Made by a program: the position numbers and the translations under genes. From Natrialba hulunbeirensis JCM 10989 (GTDB lineage Archaea > Halobacteriota > Halobacteria > Halobacteriales > Natrialbaceae): 64,000 bases of DNA. The stretch lies in assembly GCF_000337575.1 (NCBI RefSeq), contig NZ_AOIM01000017.1, positions 38,883 through 102,882 on the forward strand. The letters are read 5' to 3'. The notes under the pieces were generated by a model. That model worked only from the letters and a program-made list of their open reading frames with translations. It was not told the origin of the DNA and made no database searches. Below are positions 1 to 8,798 of this stretch, piece by piece. Every line of letters begins with the position of its first letter. The stretch's first letter is position 1.

Positions 1-2313
1 TCCCTGCACCTCGTCGCGATCACGCTCGTCATCCTCGTCCTCGAGTACGCCGTGCGCGAGCACCGGACGATCCACGGCGGGAGTCGCGGCGGCTCGCGCT
101 CGTACACGTTCCACCTCGGTGCCTGGAAGTGGCCGGCGCTGGCCGTCTGCGCCGCCATCGTCGGCCTCGCCGTCGTCCTCCCGGTGTCGGTGCTCCTGTG
201 GTGGCTCGTCCGTGGTCCTGAGACCTACGTCGGCGCGTTCGGCTTCCGACTCGAGTACGCGCTGAACTCGGTGTCGGTCTCGCTGCTGGCCGCGCTCGCG
301 GCGGTCGTGCTCGCGCTGCCGGTCGCGTACCTCTCTGCCAGATACCGCTCGCTCGCGTCGACGGTACTCGAGCGCGCGACGTACGTCGGCTTCGCCGTGC
401 CCGGTGTCGTCATCGGACTAAGCCTGGTCTACTTCGGATCGGCCTACGCACCGACGCTGTACCAGACGATCCCGTTGCTCGTCTTCGCGTACGTCGTGCT
501 CTACCTGCCGCTCGCGGTCGGTGCGGCCAGGACGGCCTTTCTCTACGTCAACCCGCGATTCGTCGAGGCCGCCCGGTCGCTCGGCTGTCCGCCGCGCACG
601 GCCTTCCGCCGGGTGACGCTCCCGCTGGTCGTCCCCGGACTCGTCGCCGGTGGTGCGCTGGTCTTCCTCCACGGGATGAAGGAGTTGCCCGCGACGCTCC
701 TCCTCCGGCCCGCCGGGTTCGACTCGCTCGCGACGTTCATCTGGATGGCCGAGCGCAACGCCTACTACGGCTACGCGGCGGTCCCCGCGCTCGTCCTCGT
801 CTGCGTCTCGGCGCTGGCGATCGTCGGCGTGTTGCCGGGTGACGGCACCTCACTCTGGCGGCGCGTGCGTCGCCGTATCGGGACCAAACGTATGAATCCG
901 ACAAATCAGAACGAAGAGACGACCGAACGCGACGACACAGACCCGTTCAGCCGATCCGGTGGCCAACCCACACGGACACGGAGCGCGACCGACGGCGGAA
1001 ACCCCGTTCGAGCCGACACACCCAATCGTTCGCGATCGGACAGTGAAGGGGCGCCCGTGCTCGAACTCGAGTGCGTCACGAAATCCTACGGCGCGCGACC
1101 CGCCGTCTCGGACCTCTCGCTTTCAGTTCAGGAGGGAGAACTACTCACGTTACTCGGCCCTTCCGGCTGTGGAAAGACGACGACGCTGCGACTGATTGCC
1201 GGCCTGGTGCGACCCGACAGCGGCACCGTTCGGATCCGTGAGAAGTCAGTCGCAGACGCCGCCGACGAGACGTTCGTCCCCTCCGAGGACCGCGACGTCG
1301 GCATCGTCTTCCAGGATTTCGCACTCTTCCCCCACAAGACGGTCGCGGAGAACGTCGCCTTCGGCCTCGGTGATCGTGATGGGGCCGGCGAGGATGGACA
1401 GCCTGCCGACGAAACCGTCGACGACCTACTCGAGTTAGTCGGGCTCAGCGACTACCGCGACCGGTTCCCGGACGAACTCTCCGGCGGGCAGAAACAGCGC
1501 ATCGCGCTGGCGCGGTCACTGGCTCCGGAACCGGACGTGTTATTGCTCGACGAACCGCTGTCGAACCTCGACGCCGGCCTCCGCGTTCGGATGCGCGAAA
1601 CCGTTTCGGAGATACTCGATCGGGTCGACGTGACGGCGGTCTGGGTGACCCACGACCAGACCGAGGCGCTCTCGGTCGGTGATCGGACTGCCGTGATGAT
1701 CGACGGGGAGATTGCTCAGGCAGATTCCCCGCGAGCGCTGTTTATGCGCCCCGAATCGCGGGCTGTCGCCGACTTTCTGGGACAGGCGAGCTACCTCCCC
1801 GGACGCCAGAACGGCACCGGGGTCGTCGAAACGCCGATCGGAACGCTCGACGGAGACCGAATAGCACTGCAGTCCGGCGCTGAACGGGGCGGATATACGG
1901 ATCGAGAGCAGCCACAGGAGCACAACGACAGTGGCAACGGTAGTGACAACGACGCCAGCAACAACAACGTTGCCAACGAAAGCACCTCCCTCGACCTCGA
2001 CCTCCTCCTCCGCCCCGACGACATCTCCATCACCGACAGCACATCGGACAGCGCATCCGACAGCACACCCGACATCGCTGACGGCCGAATCGTCCACCGC
2101 CAGTTCACCGGCTCGACGGTCCGCTACCGGGTGGTACTCGAGTCCACGTCCGGGCTGGAAAATACACAGTCAGTTGGCCAAAGTGACGAGGATAACGCAG
2201 GTGGTGCGCCGGTACTCGAGTGTCGCTGCTCACACGAGACGTGGTACGAGGTCGGAACGCCGGTGTCGGTGTCGATTACGGCGAGTCATGCGGTGCCGGC
2301 GTTTCCACTGTAG
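1..2313 (+). CDS. Iron-type ABC transporter: permease (C-terminal part) fused to ATP-binding subunit, 5'-truncated by window
   Basis: The frame is open from base 1, so the gene begins upstream. The first ~280 visible residues are a multi-pass membrane permease with an EAARSLG-type coupling loop, as in FbpB/ThiP permeases. After a polar linker comes a complete ABC ATPase: Walker A GPSGCGKTT near nt 1153, signature LSGGQKQR, Walker B VLLLDEP, D-loop SNLDA and switch His in WVTHDQ, followed by a TOBE-like tail broken by an Asn/Ser/Asp-rich insert. The best family match is Fe3+-type (FbpB/FbpC) import across the cell membrane; substrate is inferred. An in-frame ATG at 892 looks like the former start of a separate ATPase gene, so this appears to be a permease-ATPase fusion. 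A sequencing error removing a stop codon is the alternative. Confidence 0.85.
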   Translation, partial: SLHLVAITLVILVLEYAVREHRTIHGGSRGGSRSYTFHLGAWKWPALAVCAAIVGLAVVLPVSVLLWWLVRGPETYVGAFGFRLEYALNSVSVSLLAALAAVVLALPVAYLSARYRSLASTVLERATYVGFAVPGVVIGLSLVYFGSAYAPTLYQTIPLLVFAYVVLYLPLAVGAARTAFLYVNPRFVEAARSLGCPPRTAFRRVTLPLVVPGLVAGGALVFLHGMKELPATLLLRPAGFDSLATFIWMAERNAYYGYAAVPALVLVCVSALAIVGVLPGDGTSLWRRVRRRIGTKRMNPTNQNEETTERDDTDPFSRSGGQPTRTRSATDGGNPVRADTPNRSRSDSEGAPVLELECVTKSYGARPAVSDLSLSVQEGELLTLLGPSGCGKTTTLRLIAGLVRPDSGTVRIREKSVADAADETFVPSEDRDVGIVFQDFALFPHKTVAENVAFGLGDRDGAGEDGQPADETVDDLLELVGLSDYRDRFPDELSGGQKQRIALARSLAPEPDVLLLDEPLSNLDAGLRVRMRETVSEILDRVDVTAVWVTHDQTEALSVGDRTAVMIDGEIAQADSPRALFMRPESRAVADFLGQASYLPGRQNGTGVVETPIGTLDGDRIALQSGAERGGYTDREQPQEHNDSGNGSDNDASNNNVANESTSLDLDLLLRPDDISITDSTSDSASDSTPDIADGRIVHRQFTGSTVRYRVVLESTSGLENTQSVGQSDEDNAGGAPVLECRCSHETWYEVGTPVSVSITASHAVPAFPL

Positions 2314-2382
2314 AGTGCTGCGGACGTGGACGTGGACGTGGGCGTGGTGAGATAGCTGTCGCGCACCGAGCGGAAAATAGCC

Positions 2383-2676
2383 TCAGTCGGTCTCCGAGAC
2401 CTCCGGCTCGGTCTGGTCCGCCTGCAACACGAACGTCCGCTCGGGCGGCGGCGCGAGGCGTAGCTCCACGGCCGCCGTCAACCGGTAGTACTTCCGATTC
2501 CCACGCATGTACCAGTCGACCAGGCCGGCCTCCTCGAGCGTCGAGAGGTGATGAACTGCCGTCTTGCCGTCCATTCCGACCGCCTCCGTCAGTTCCGAGA
2601 CGTACTTCGGCTCACGGGACAGTTCGCGCAGGATCTCGAGTCTGGTCCCGTTGCCCAGCGCCTCGATGAGTGACAT
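2383..2676 (-). CDS. ArsR-type winged-helix transcriptional regulator
   Basis: A 97-residue protein. The start at 2676 is chosen because the family begins at the helix reading MSLIEALGNGTRLEIL; the longer frame upstream would overlap the divergent gene's promoter and has no family similarity that I recognise. Residues ~5-70 form a winged helix (RLEILRELSREPKYVSELTEAV, then KTAVHHLSTLEEAGLV), followed by a basic wing (RGNRKYYRL) and a short acidic tail. No metal-binding Cys cluster is visible, so the ligand is unknown. It lies convergent with the ABC transporter gene, and regulation of that transporter is possible but not shown. Confidence 0.8.
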   Translation of the reverse strand: MSLIEALGNGTRLEILRELSREPKYVSELTEAVGMDGKTAVHHLSTLEEAGLVDWYMRGNRKYYRLTAAVELRLAPPPERTFVLQADQTEPEVSETD

Positions 2677-2803
2677 AGGAGGGGTGTCCACGGCCGCACA
2701 CAGAAGCGTTGTGTAGGTACGAACACCTGACGTACCAGATTTCGTGGCTGTCGGCTCAGAATCAGGTCCAGGTTTATGGCCGTCCTCGTCGTAGTTCGAG
2801 GGC

Positions 2804-3112
2804 ATGAGTGACCGGGTCAACGTACCGGACGACAGCGAGCGAACACAGCGGACGATCACGGACGGCTTCTTCGAACGCGAGGTCTACCTCTCCCGCCAGG
2901 AAACCGCCACCTTCCTCCGGGACCTCGCAGATCAGCTCGAAGCCGACACGAACGTCACCGTCGCCGGCTCAGAGTGGGAGATTCCCTTCGAGTACCGCGA
3001 ACCGATCGAGGTGGAGATCGAGTTCACGAAACAGCGCGAGCGCGAACTCGAAATCGAACTCGAGTTCAGCGAGGCAACCGACGGCGGCGGGTCGGGACTG
3101 TCGGTGCGGTGA
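2804..3112 (+). CDS. Amphi-Trp domain protein
   Basis: A 102-residue, very acidic protein. It matches the haloarchaeal amphi-Trp family: an FFEREVYLSRQE start region, a helix (FLRDLADQLE), a conserved Trp in the SEWEIPFEY strand, then alternating Glu-rich beta strands (VEIEFTK, LEIELEFS). Function is unknown. It is divergent from the ArsR-like gene with about 130 bp between starts, a spacer that would hold both promoters. The 3' end is 18 bp from the convergent HTH-THI5-like gene. Confidence 0.85.
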   Translation: MSDRVNVPDDSERTQRTITDGFFEREVYLSRQETATFLRDLADQLEADTNVTVAGSEWEIPFEYREPIEVEIEFTKQRERELEIELEFSEATDGGGSGLSVR

Positions 3113-3130
3113 GCCAAGCGTGCAACAGCC

Positions 3131-4567
3131 TCAGGCACGCCGGCTCTCGAGTACACCGCCCTGAACGAGCGCCGCGCGGAGCCGTTGCCAGTCGTCGGGT
3201 GTGTGCCACCCCCAGCCGTGTTTCCGGACACCGTCGCTCCGGGTGAACCGATCGGTCGCGAGTCGAAGCGTTCGTTCGATTCGATCACGGGATTGCGCTT
3301 CAGCGACGCCGTCTCCGGCTTTCGTCGCCTGGTCAGCAATCACCGTCGCAACCGACGACGGCGAGCGCTGCACCCGCCCCCAACTGGCCGTCACCGCCGC
3401 AAGAAACGCCCGAACCTGAGCCTGGGTCGTGGGATCAGCGAGTCCCGCACGGCTGGCAACCAGCGCCGGCCCGTACACCGGATACTGTTCCGCGATCGAA
3501 ATCACGTCGACGGCCGCGCCGTCGCGCTCGAGTCGCGACGCATCCGCCGCCACACCCGTAACCGCGTCAACGTCACCGGACTCGAGTGCAGTGCGTTCCT
3601 CGCCAGCCAGTTCGACGACGTCGACCGCATCCCGGACTCCCGCCTGGGAAAGCAAGAGCTGGCCGAGAAGGCCGGTCTCTGAGGCAGGCGGCATGCCAAG
3701 TCGACGGTCACGAAGCTGGTCGAGACGCTCGAACGGCTCGCCGAACGCGGACCGGGTCGTGTAGAGGACGACGGGTGAGCGTGGGAGAAGGACTGCAACT
3801 GGCACGACATCGCGGCCAGCGGCGCGCTCGCACAGCACCGTTGCTGCGCCTGCGACAGCGAGGTCCGTTTTCTCGTCCTCGGCGACCGTTCGGACGGCCG
3901 CACTCGAGCCGGCGCAGGCGTGGAACTCGAACTCGAGTTCGAGTCCAGGTTCAGATTCGGATCCGGTCGGACGACCGGGTGTATCTGGCTCGCCGTCAGC
4001 AGCCGCAACCGGACCGAACAACGCCCCGTGGAACCCGTTCGGATGCCAGTTGAGTGCGACACGCACCTGATCTGGGGGTTTGTCCCGGCGGCCCTGGTCG
4101 GAACAAGTGGAAGGATCAGGGAGGAGTGATAGCTGGGGTCGGTCCCGGCTCGAGTCCGAGCCGATCGGCGCCCCGTCCCCGTTCCTGTACCCGTCGTCGT
4201 CGAACCGCGCTACCTGCCGGAGCAATCGGTGGGCGTGCTCGTCGGCAACCTGCCGAGCGGTAGTCGTGAGTGAATCCACCGCGTACCACGCGTTCGGCGG
4301 CCGTCCCGGCGAGGAGGTCTGGACAGTCGTTTGCTCGACGAAGCCGCGCTTCTCGAGTCGGTCGAGACTCGTCCGGGCGGCGTTCTGGCTCAGACTCGTT
4401 CCGATGTGGATCGCGGTTAACGTCGCCGTGCGGTCGAGGTCGGTCTCCCGAATCCGACACAGCAGGTACGCGAGAACGCGGCCGGCGTCCTCGCCAAGGC
4501 CCGCCGCGAGCCGTGTGATGAGCGGCTCGTCCGCGTCCGTGAGCACCGGGAACGTTCGCCTGTCCAT
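3131..4567 (-). CDS. HTH domain fused to THI5/NMT1-like substrate-binding domain
   Basis: A 478-residue protein. The start at 4567 (MDRRTFPVLTD) is preferred to an upstream in-frame ATG. Residues ~6-105 are a winged-helix region (AHIGTSLSQ-like helix, LEKRGFVEQ wing). From residue ~169 comes a periplasmic-binding-protein fold that opens RVALNWHPNGFHGAL, the hallmark of THI5/NMT1-like pyrimidine-precursor binding proteins (ThiY), and ends near residue 465. There is no signal peptide or lipobox, so the binding domain is cytoplasmic. The likely role is a one-component sensor that reads a thiamine-pyrimidine-like ligand and controls transcription; this is inference. The transporter it might regulate is not adjacent. 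Confidence 0.8.
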   Translation of the reverse strand: MDRRTFPVLTDADEPLITRLAAGLGEDAGRVLAYLLCRIRETDLDRTATLTAIHIGTSLSQNAARTSLDRLEKRGFVEQTTVQTSSPGRPPNAWYAVDSLTTTARQVADEHAHRLLRQVARFDDDGYRNGDGAPIGSDSSRDRPQLSLLPDPSTCSDQGRRDKPPDQVRVALNWHPNGFHGALFGPVAAADGEPDTPGRPTGSESEPGLELEFEFHACAGSSAAVRTVAEDEKTDLAVAGAATVLCERAAGRDVVPVAVLLPRSPVVLYTTRSAFGEPFERLDQLRDRRLGMPPASETGLLGQLLLSQAGVRDAVDVVELAGEERTALESGDVDAVTGVAADASRLERDGAAVDVISIAEQYPVYGPALVASRAGLADPTTQAQVRAFLAAVTASWGRVQRSPSSVATVIADQATKAGDGVAEAQSRDRIERTLRLATDRFTRSDGVRKHGWGWHTPDDWQRLRAALVQGGVLESRRA

Positions 4568-4661
4568 GATGTGGGAAGATGAGTGCCGAACTACCACGGC
4601 GGGGCGCACACAGTCGGAGCCGCCGATTCCGTCAGATCGCCGTGAGTCCGACCTGAGTCGC

Positions 4662-4802
4662 TCAACGGATGTACAGGACGAATATCCCCAGTGCGAGCAG
4701 GAGCAGCCCCCACCAGAGCGAGTCGCCAGGGAGCACTTTCAGGATGAGCGTGACGACACCCGAGGAGAACAGCGACCAGCCGATTGTCGTTTGATATGCC
4801 AT
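4662..4802 (-). CDS. Small two-helix membrane protein (46 aa)
   Basis: Reading the minus strand from ATG 4802 to TGA 4662 gives 46 residues. It has a short polar start (MAYQTTIGW), a hydrophobic segment (SLFSSGVVTLILKVL), a turn (PGDS) and a second hydrophobic helix starting LWWGLLLLALGIF, ending LYIR. The topology suggests a membrane hairpin, a common haloarchaeal microprotein type. It sits between the HTH-THI5-like gene and a repeat-bearing spacer. Function is unknown; coding status rests on composition and the clean start/stop. Confidence 0.6.
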   Translation of the reverse strand: MAYQTTIGWSLFSSGVVTLILKVLPGDSLWWGLLLLALGIFVLYIR

Positions 4803-5104
4803 ACGGAACGAACGTGATCGAGACGCATAATTCACCAGCCTGCTGGGGGGCCGGCACTGACTCTCGGTACCGATACCGATCGCGAGAGCACTGCTGGCGA
4901 AACAGGCGATGCGTGGTGAACGAAAAATGAACGGCGGTACTCGAGTCCACTCTGTACTCGAGTACGACGGTGAGCGGACGATTCGTGTGGGGCTGTACCG
5001 GTGTACGGTGTACGGTGTACAGTGTACGAGGTACGGTGTCCGGGAGTTCGGATGTCCGGGAGCGCGGTTGAACGAGGGATGAGGGGTGTGTAACCTGAGC
5101 CGAG
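4803..5104. other. Intergenic spacer with a 7-bp minisatellite
   Basis: No gene is supported here. The spacer carries two copies of the octamer ACTCGAGT (near 4940 and 4955) and a tandem GGTGTAC repeat at 5000-5041, and it ends at the thermosome stop codon. Confidence 0.6.
5000..5041. repeat. Tandem 7-bp repeat, six units of GGTGTAC
   Basis: Units start at 5000, 5007, 5014, 5021, 5028 and 5035. The first three are identical and the last three each carry one or two substitutions. It lies 64 bp past the thermosome stop codon. Confidence 0.85.
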
Positions 5105-6769
5105 TTACATCATGCCGCCCATGCCGCCGCCCATACCGCCCATGCCGCCGGCACCTGGGGCACCGCCTTCGTCGTCGCCCTTATCGGTGGAGAGGTCACC
5201 GGCGGAGATGATGTCGTCAATCTTGAGCACGAGGTTCGCGGCCTCGGCAGCGGAGGTCACGGCCTGCTCCTTGGCGTGGGCTGGCTCGACGACACCGGCG
5301 TCGTAGGTGTCCTCGATGTCGCCCGTGAAGACGTTCAGGCCGGCCTCGACGTCGCCGTCGTCGTGTGCGGCGCGGAGGTCGACGAGCGTGTCGATGGAGT
5401 CGAGTCCAGCGTTCTCGGCGAGCACGCGTGGGACGAGCTCGAGCGAGTCGGCGAAGGCCTCGACGGCGAGCTGTTCGCGGCCCGAGACGGAGTCGGCGTA
5501 GTCACGCAGACGCGAGGCGAGTTCGACCTCGATGGCACCGCCGCCGGCGAGGGCGCGGCCGTCGGAGACAGTCTGAGCGACGACGTCGAGTGCGTCGTTG
5601 ACGCCGCGCTCGAGTTCGTCGACGACGTGGTCGGTGGAGCCACGGAGCAGGAGGGTGACGCCGTGGGCGTCCTCGCCCTCGACGTAGAACAGTTCGTCCT
5701 CCTCGTCGCGAAGAACGTCGCCGTGGCCGAGGTCTGCGGCGGACGCGCTGCCGAGATCGGAGACGATAGCGGCGTTGACGACCTCCGAGAGGAACTCGAG
5801 GTCGGACTTCTTCGCGCGGCGGACGGCAAGGATGCCTTCCTTGGCGAGGTAGTGCTGTGCGAGGTCGTCGATGCCTTTCTGGCAGAAGACGACGTCAGCG
5901 TCGAGGTCAGCGATCTGCTGGACCTTCTCTTTGAGTTGTTCTTCCTCGCGGTCGAGGAACTGCTGGAGCTGGTCTGGGTCCGTGACGGAAACCTCGGTGT
6001 CGATGTCGGTCTCCTCGACCTCGATCGGCTCGTTCAGCAGCAGAATGTCGGCGTCCTCGGCCGACGTTGGCATGTTGTCGTGGACCGGGTCCTTGTCGAT
6101 GATGCCGCCCTCGAGAAGGTCAGACTCGGAGACGCCGCGGCCGGTCTGGGTCTCGATGTTGAGGAACTCGAGGTCGACGACGTTGTTGCCCTCGGCGTCC
6201 TCGACGGTGACCTGGCGGACGGCCTCGACGATGAGGTTTGCGAGGTGTTCCTTGTTGACCTCGGTGCCCTTGCCGGTCATCGAGGTTTCGGCGACCGAGC
6301 GCAGGAGGTCTTCGTCCTCGGTGTCGACGTCGACGGCGATGTCGTTGATCTCTTCGCGAGCCTGCTCGCTCGCCATATGGAAGCCCTTGATGATCGCCGT
6401 CGGGTGGATGTCCTGCTCGAGGAGGTCCTCGGCGTTCTTGAGGAGTTCACCGGCGATGGAGACGGCGGTCGTGGTGCCGTCGCCAGCCTCGTCCTCCTGG
6501 GTCTCGGCGACCTCGATGATCATCTCGGCCGTCGGGTTGTCGATGTCCATCTCCTGGAGGATGGTGACGCCGTCGTTGGTGATCGTTACCGATCCCATCG
6601 AGTCGACGAGCATTTTGTCCATCCCTTTCGGGCCGAGTGTGGACTTGACGGACTCAGCGACCGCACGGGCGGCGCTGATGTTGTAGTCCTGCGCGTCCTT
6701 GTCCTTGACGCGCTGGGAATCCTCGCTCATCACGATCATCGGCTGTCCCTGCTGCATTCGCTGGCTCAT
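5105..6769 (-). CDS. Thermosome subunit (group II chaperonin)
   Basis: A 554-residue chaperonin that folds proteins in the cytosol by ATP-driven cycling of a double-ring complex. Visible signatures are LGPKGMDKML (residues 45-54), the nucleotide-binding NDG (65-67) and GDGTT (96-100), and the Gly-Gly-Met-rich C-terminal tail typical of CCT/thermosome subunits. The start at 6769 (MSQRMQQGQP) fits the family and lies about 30 bp after a TATA box; the longer frame upstream is not needed. Length is normal. Haloarchaea usually have two or three paralogues, and I cannot tell which one this is. Confidence 0.97.
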   Translation of the reverse strand: MSQRMQQGQPMIVMSEDSQRVKDKDAQDYNISAARAVAESVKSTLGPKGMDKMLVDSMGSVTITNDGVTILQEMDIDNPTAEMIIEVAETQEDEAGDGTTTAVSIAGELLKNAEDLLEQDIHPTAIIKGFHMASEQAREEINDIAVDVDTEDEDLLRSVAETSMTGKGTEVNKEHLANLIVEAVRQVTVEDAEGNNVVDLEFLNIETQTGRGVSESDLLEGGIIDKDPVHDNMPTSAEDADILLLNEPIEVEETDIDTEVSVTDPDQLQQFLDREEEQLKEKVQQIADLDADVVFCQKGIDDLAQHYLAKEGILAVRRAKKSDLEFLSEVVNAAIVSDLGSASAADLGHGDVLRDEEDELFYVEGEDAHGVTLLLRGSTDHVVDELERGVNDALDVVAQTVSDGRALAGGGAIEVELASRLRDYADSVSGREQLAVEAFADSLELVPRVLAENAGLDSIDTLVDLRAAHDDGDVEAGLNVFTGDIEDTYDAGVVEPAHAKEQAVTSAAEAANLVLKIDDIISAGDLSTDKGDDEGGAPGAGGMGGMGGGMGGMM

Positions 6770-6796
6770 AGTCAGCCGAATCATTGATTGTGATTC

Positions 6797-6808
6797 TACA
6801 TAAAAGTA
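6797..6808 (-). promoter_or_regulatory. TATA box of the thermosome gene
   Basis: On the minus strand the sequence ACTTTTATGT lies about 33 bp before the ATG, with a purine-rich BRE-like stretch just upstream (CGAATCGAT). It predicts a short leader of under 10 nt. Confidence 0.55.
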
Positions 6809-6968
6809 TCGATTCGAAGAAAGCAGAGGATGGGACAGACCATCGGTAACAACGCAGGAAAACCACCGTAGTGCACCCCGATCCACTCAGAACGGGCGCG
6901 CACCGTCGCATTCACGAGAAGCCCTCACAGGACGCGACATCCCACCATCTTTAAGTATAGATTTTCGA

Positions 6969-7757
6969 TTACGGCGACACCGGTTCGACCAGCGAAGCGG
7001 AGTCCACGCTCGGATCGTTGACCGCGGTCGAAACCGGATACGCACGCATCTCCGCGGCAGGATAGGGTGCGAGCAGATCCGCTGGATCCTCCCCTGAGAG
7101 CCACCGCTGCTCGTCGGCGGGGTCCAGAATAACCGCCATTCGGTGGTGGAGGTCCGCAACGAGGTCGTTCGGCTCCGTCGTGATGATCGTGAACGTCTCG
7201 AGTGGCCCCGGATCTGTCCCAGCACTATCGGCGGTCCCGCCGCCGAACGCGTCGAGGCCGGTCTGGGTCGTCTCGTCCTGTGGCCGCTCGCGGCGGACCC
7301 AGAGTCCCGCCAGCGCAAACGGCCGGTCGTCCTCGAAGGCGACCCGATAGGGCTGTTTGCCGTCGCCCGTCTCGACCCACTCGTAGAAGCCATCGGCGGG
7401 GACGAGACAGCGCCCGGCCGCGGGCGTCTTGCGACCGGTTACGTCCTGATCCATCTCTGCACTCTCTGCATCCGCAACCGTTGCCTGCCGATATGCGTCC
7501 CGAAAACTCGGCTTCTCGCCGACCGTCTCCGCACGCGCGTTGATGATTCCTCCGCTCGCATCGTCCGCCCACGCCGGCACCAGTCCCCACTCGAGTTCCT
7601 GGATCGTCGTGGGCGTCTCATCAGTGATCACGGGGAGGTCCTGGCCGGGAGTCATGTTGTATCGCGGGGAGAACTGCTCGCCATCCGATGCAAACCGCGC
7701 ACCGAACCGGTCTTCGAGCTCATCCTGCGCGAGCATGAGTGTGTAACGACCGCACAT
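6969..7757 (-). CDS. SRAP domain protein (HMCES/YedK family)
   Basis: A 262-residue protein. SRAP proteins crosslink covalently to abasic sites in single-stranded DNA, shielding them during replication. The catalytic Cys follows the initiator Met (MCGRYTL), which fixes the start at 7757 because Met removal must expose Cys2. The conserved Asn in NMTPGQ (N34), the Glu in GFYEW and the His in HHRMAV are present, so the active site is complete. An insert rich in Asp/Thr/Gly around residue 160-180 is a halophilic embellishment. The gene is alone between the thermosome and a 240-bp spacer. Confidence 0.95.
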   Translation of the reverse strand: MCGRYTLMLAQDELEDRFGARFASDGEQFSPRYNMTPGQDLPVITDETPTTIQELEWGLVPAWADDASGGIINARAETVGEKPSFRDAYRQATVADAESAEMDQDVTGRKTPAAGRCLVPADGFYEWVETGDGKQPYRVAFEDDRPFALAGLWVRRERPQDETTQTGLDAFGGGTADSAGTDPGPLETFTIITTEPNDLVADLHHRMAVILDPADEQRWLSGEDPADLLAPYPAAEMRAYPVSTAVNDPSVDSASLVEPVSP

Positions 7758-8000
7758 ACTGTCTTTCTCGCCCGGCGCGGGTAAAGCGTTGTCCGCTCGG
7801 GGGTCGACACGACAGGTGCGGATATGCGAATAACAGGAGGGAATCGAGAGCCACGGGGGCGATCGTTTCGATGTGTGAAACGACAGGCACGTACGTAACA
7901 GGTGGCTACCCACCAGTACGCAGCGCGTACTGGCCTGGCAGCCGGCCGTAGGCCCATCGTTACGATAGCGGTTCTCTTCGGAGTATGGCCTGGGCCACCA

Positions 8001-8126
8001 ATGACGACAACCGGGTCAGACCGCTACGAAATGGTCGTGTGTCAGGACGGGAAACTCGAGATTCGAGACCGCGAGAAAGCGAACTGCTGGATTGCGACGG
8101 ATTCACCGATCGAACTCGAGCGGTGA
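8001..8126 (+). CDS. Small haloarchaeal protein, DUF7331-like (41 aa)
   Basis: ATG 8001 gives a 41-residue protein starting MTTTGSDRYEMVV, with a single Cys, a Trp in NCWIATDS and the ending IELER. The pattern (DRYE, then a short strand, DRE, then a Trp/Ser/Asp strand) resembles small haloarchaeal proteins filed, from memory, as DUF7331. Function unknown. An upstream in-frame ATG at 7902 would give 74 residues, but the added stretch has no family look. Confidence 0.65.
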   Translation: MTTTGSDRYEMVVCQDGKLEIRDREKANCWIATDSPIELER

Positions 8127-8328
8127 GGGTGCTGCGCTTCCAGTAGGCTGTGTCCGTCTATCGAGCCACGGATACTAGTGCTACTCGAATACGGGTAGGA
8201 CTGACTGAACTCACCGTATTCTATCAATACGTGAGCCTGCAGACCCGAAACATCCTGGACAAGGTGTATCGACCCATTAGAAGCAGATCGCTCTCGAAGG
8301 TATTGCTTGTCGTGTGAACTGTAAGAAA

Positions 8329-8409
8329 CGCCAGGACAGGGATTTGAACCCTGAATCCCAAAGGGAACACGCTTTCCAGGCGTGCGCCTTACCGTTCGGC
8401 CATCCTGGC
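8329..8409 (-). tRNA. tRNA-Ser (anticodon GGA)
   Basis: The minus strand folds as a class II tRNA. The acceptor stem GCCAGGA pairs with TCCTGGC (discriminator G). The D arm contains GCCGAACGG. The anticodon stem CACGC/GCGTG carries loop CTGGAAA, hence anticodon GGA (reads UCC). A long variable arm follows, then T arm CAGGG-TTCAAAT-CCCTG. The long variable arm and the discriminator G support serine. The 3' CCA is not encoded and there is no intron. Confidence 0.95.
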
Positions 8410-8537
8410 TCACCTTATCGTAACCACGTCCCTCGTTTAACTCTTACTTTTAGTCGTCGCCAGCGTCAGTGTCAGCCGTCGCCAGTGCCAGTACGACGAC
8501 CCGTGTCCGTCTCAGCGCCGTCCAACGACGCGCGAAG

Positions 8538-8765
8538 TCAGTCCTGCGTCCGCTCCGCCGCCCGCTTCGCCGACCAGGCCGCCACCCGGTACTCGAGTAC
8601 GTACGCGCTCACAGCAGTCCCCACACCGACGAGGACTGCCACGACGAAACCCTGCACGATCGAGACCAGCGGCTCGACGGCCAGCGCGTAGCCCTGGACG
8701 AGGACCAGAAACGCCATGAAGCCGACCGCACCCCATAGCAGGGCGGATTTCGTTCGTGGATTCAT
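8538..8765 (-). CDS. Haloarchaeal small membrane protein (75 aa)
   Basis: A 75-residue protein with two predicted membrane helices (around ALLWGAVGFMAFLVLVQGYA and IVQGFVVAVLVGVGTAVSAY), a short N-terminal cytoplasmic start (MNPRTKS) and a basic/acidic tail (WSAKRAAERTQD). It is downstream of and co-oriented with the ridA-like gene, 33 bp apart, so they may be co-transcribed. No function is assigned. Confidence 0.75.
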   Translation of the reverse strand: MNPRTKSALLWGAVGFMAFLVLVQGYALAVEPLVSIVQGFVVAVLVGVGTAVSAYVLEYRVAAWSAKRAAERTQD

Positions 8766-8798
8766 TCGTCGTTCACTCAGGAGCGTGCAAAACGGCGC

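Noticed and set aside
5276..6787. 503-codon open frame on the plus strand opposite the thermosome gene
   Set aside because: It is the antisense shadow of a highly conserved gene in GC-rich DNA; its Val/Asp/Leu-rich composition mirrors the thermosome codons and no family is recognisable.
8042..8413. Open frame (minus) reading through tRNA-Ser into the 200 bp at its 3' side
   Set aside because: It overlaps the tRNA and a plus-strand gene. The segment beside the tRNA might be old integrated DNA, but no integrase, attachment repeat or protein family is visible.
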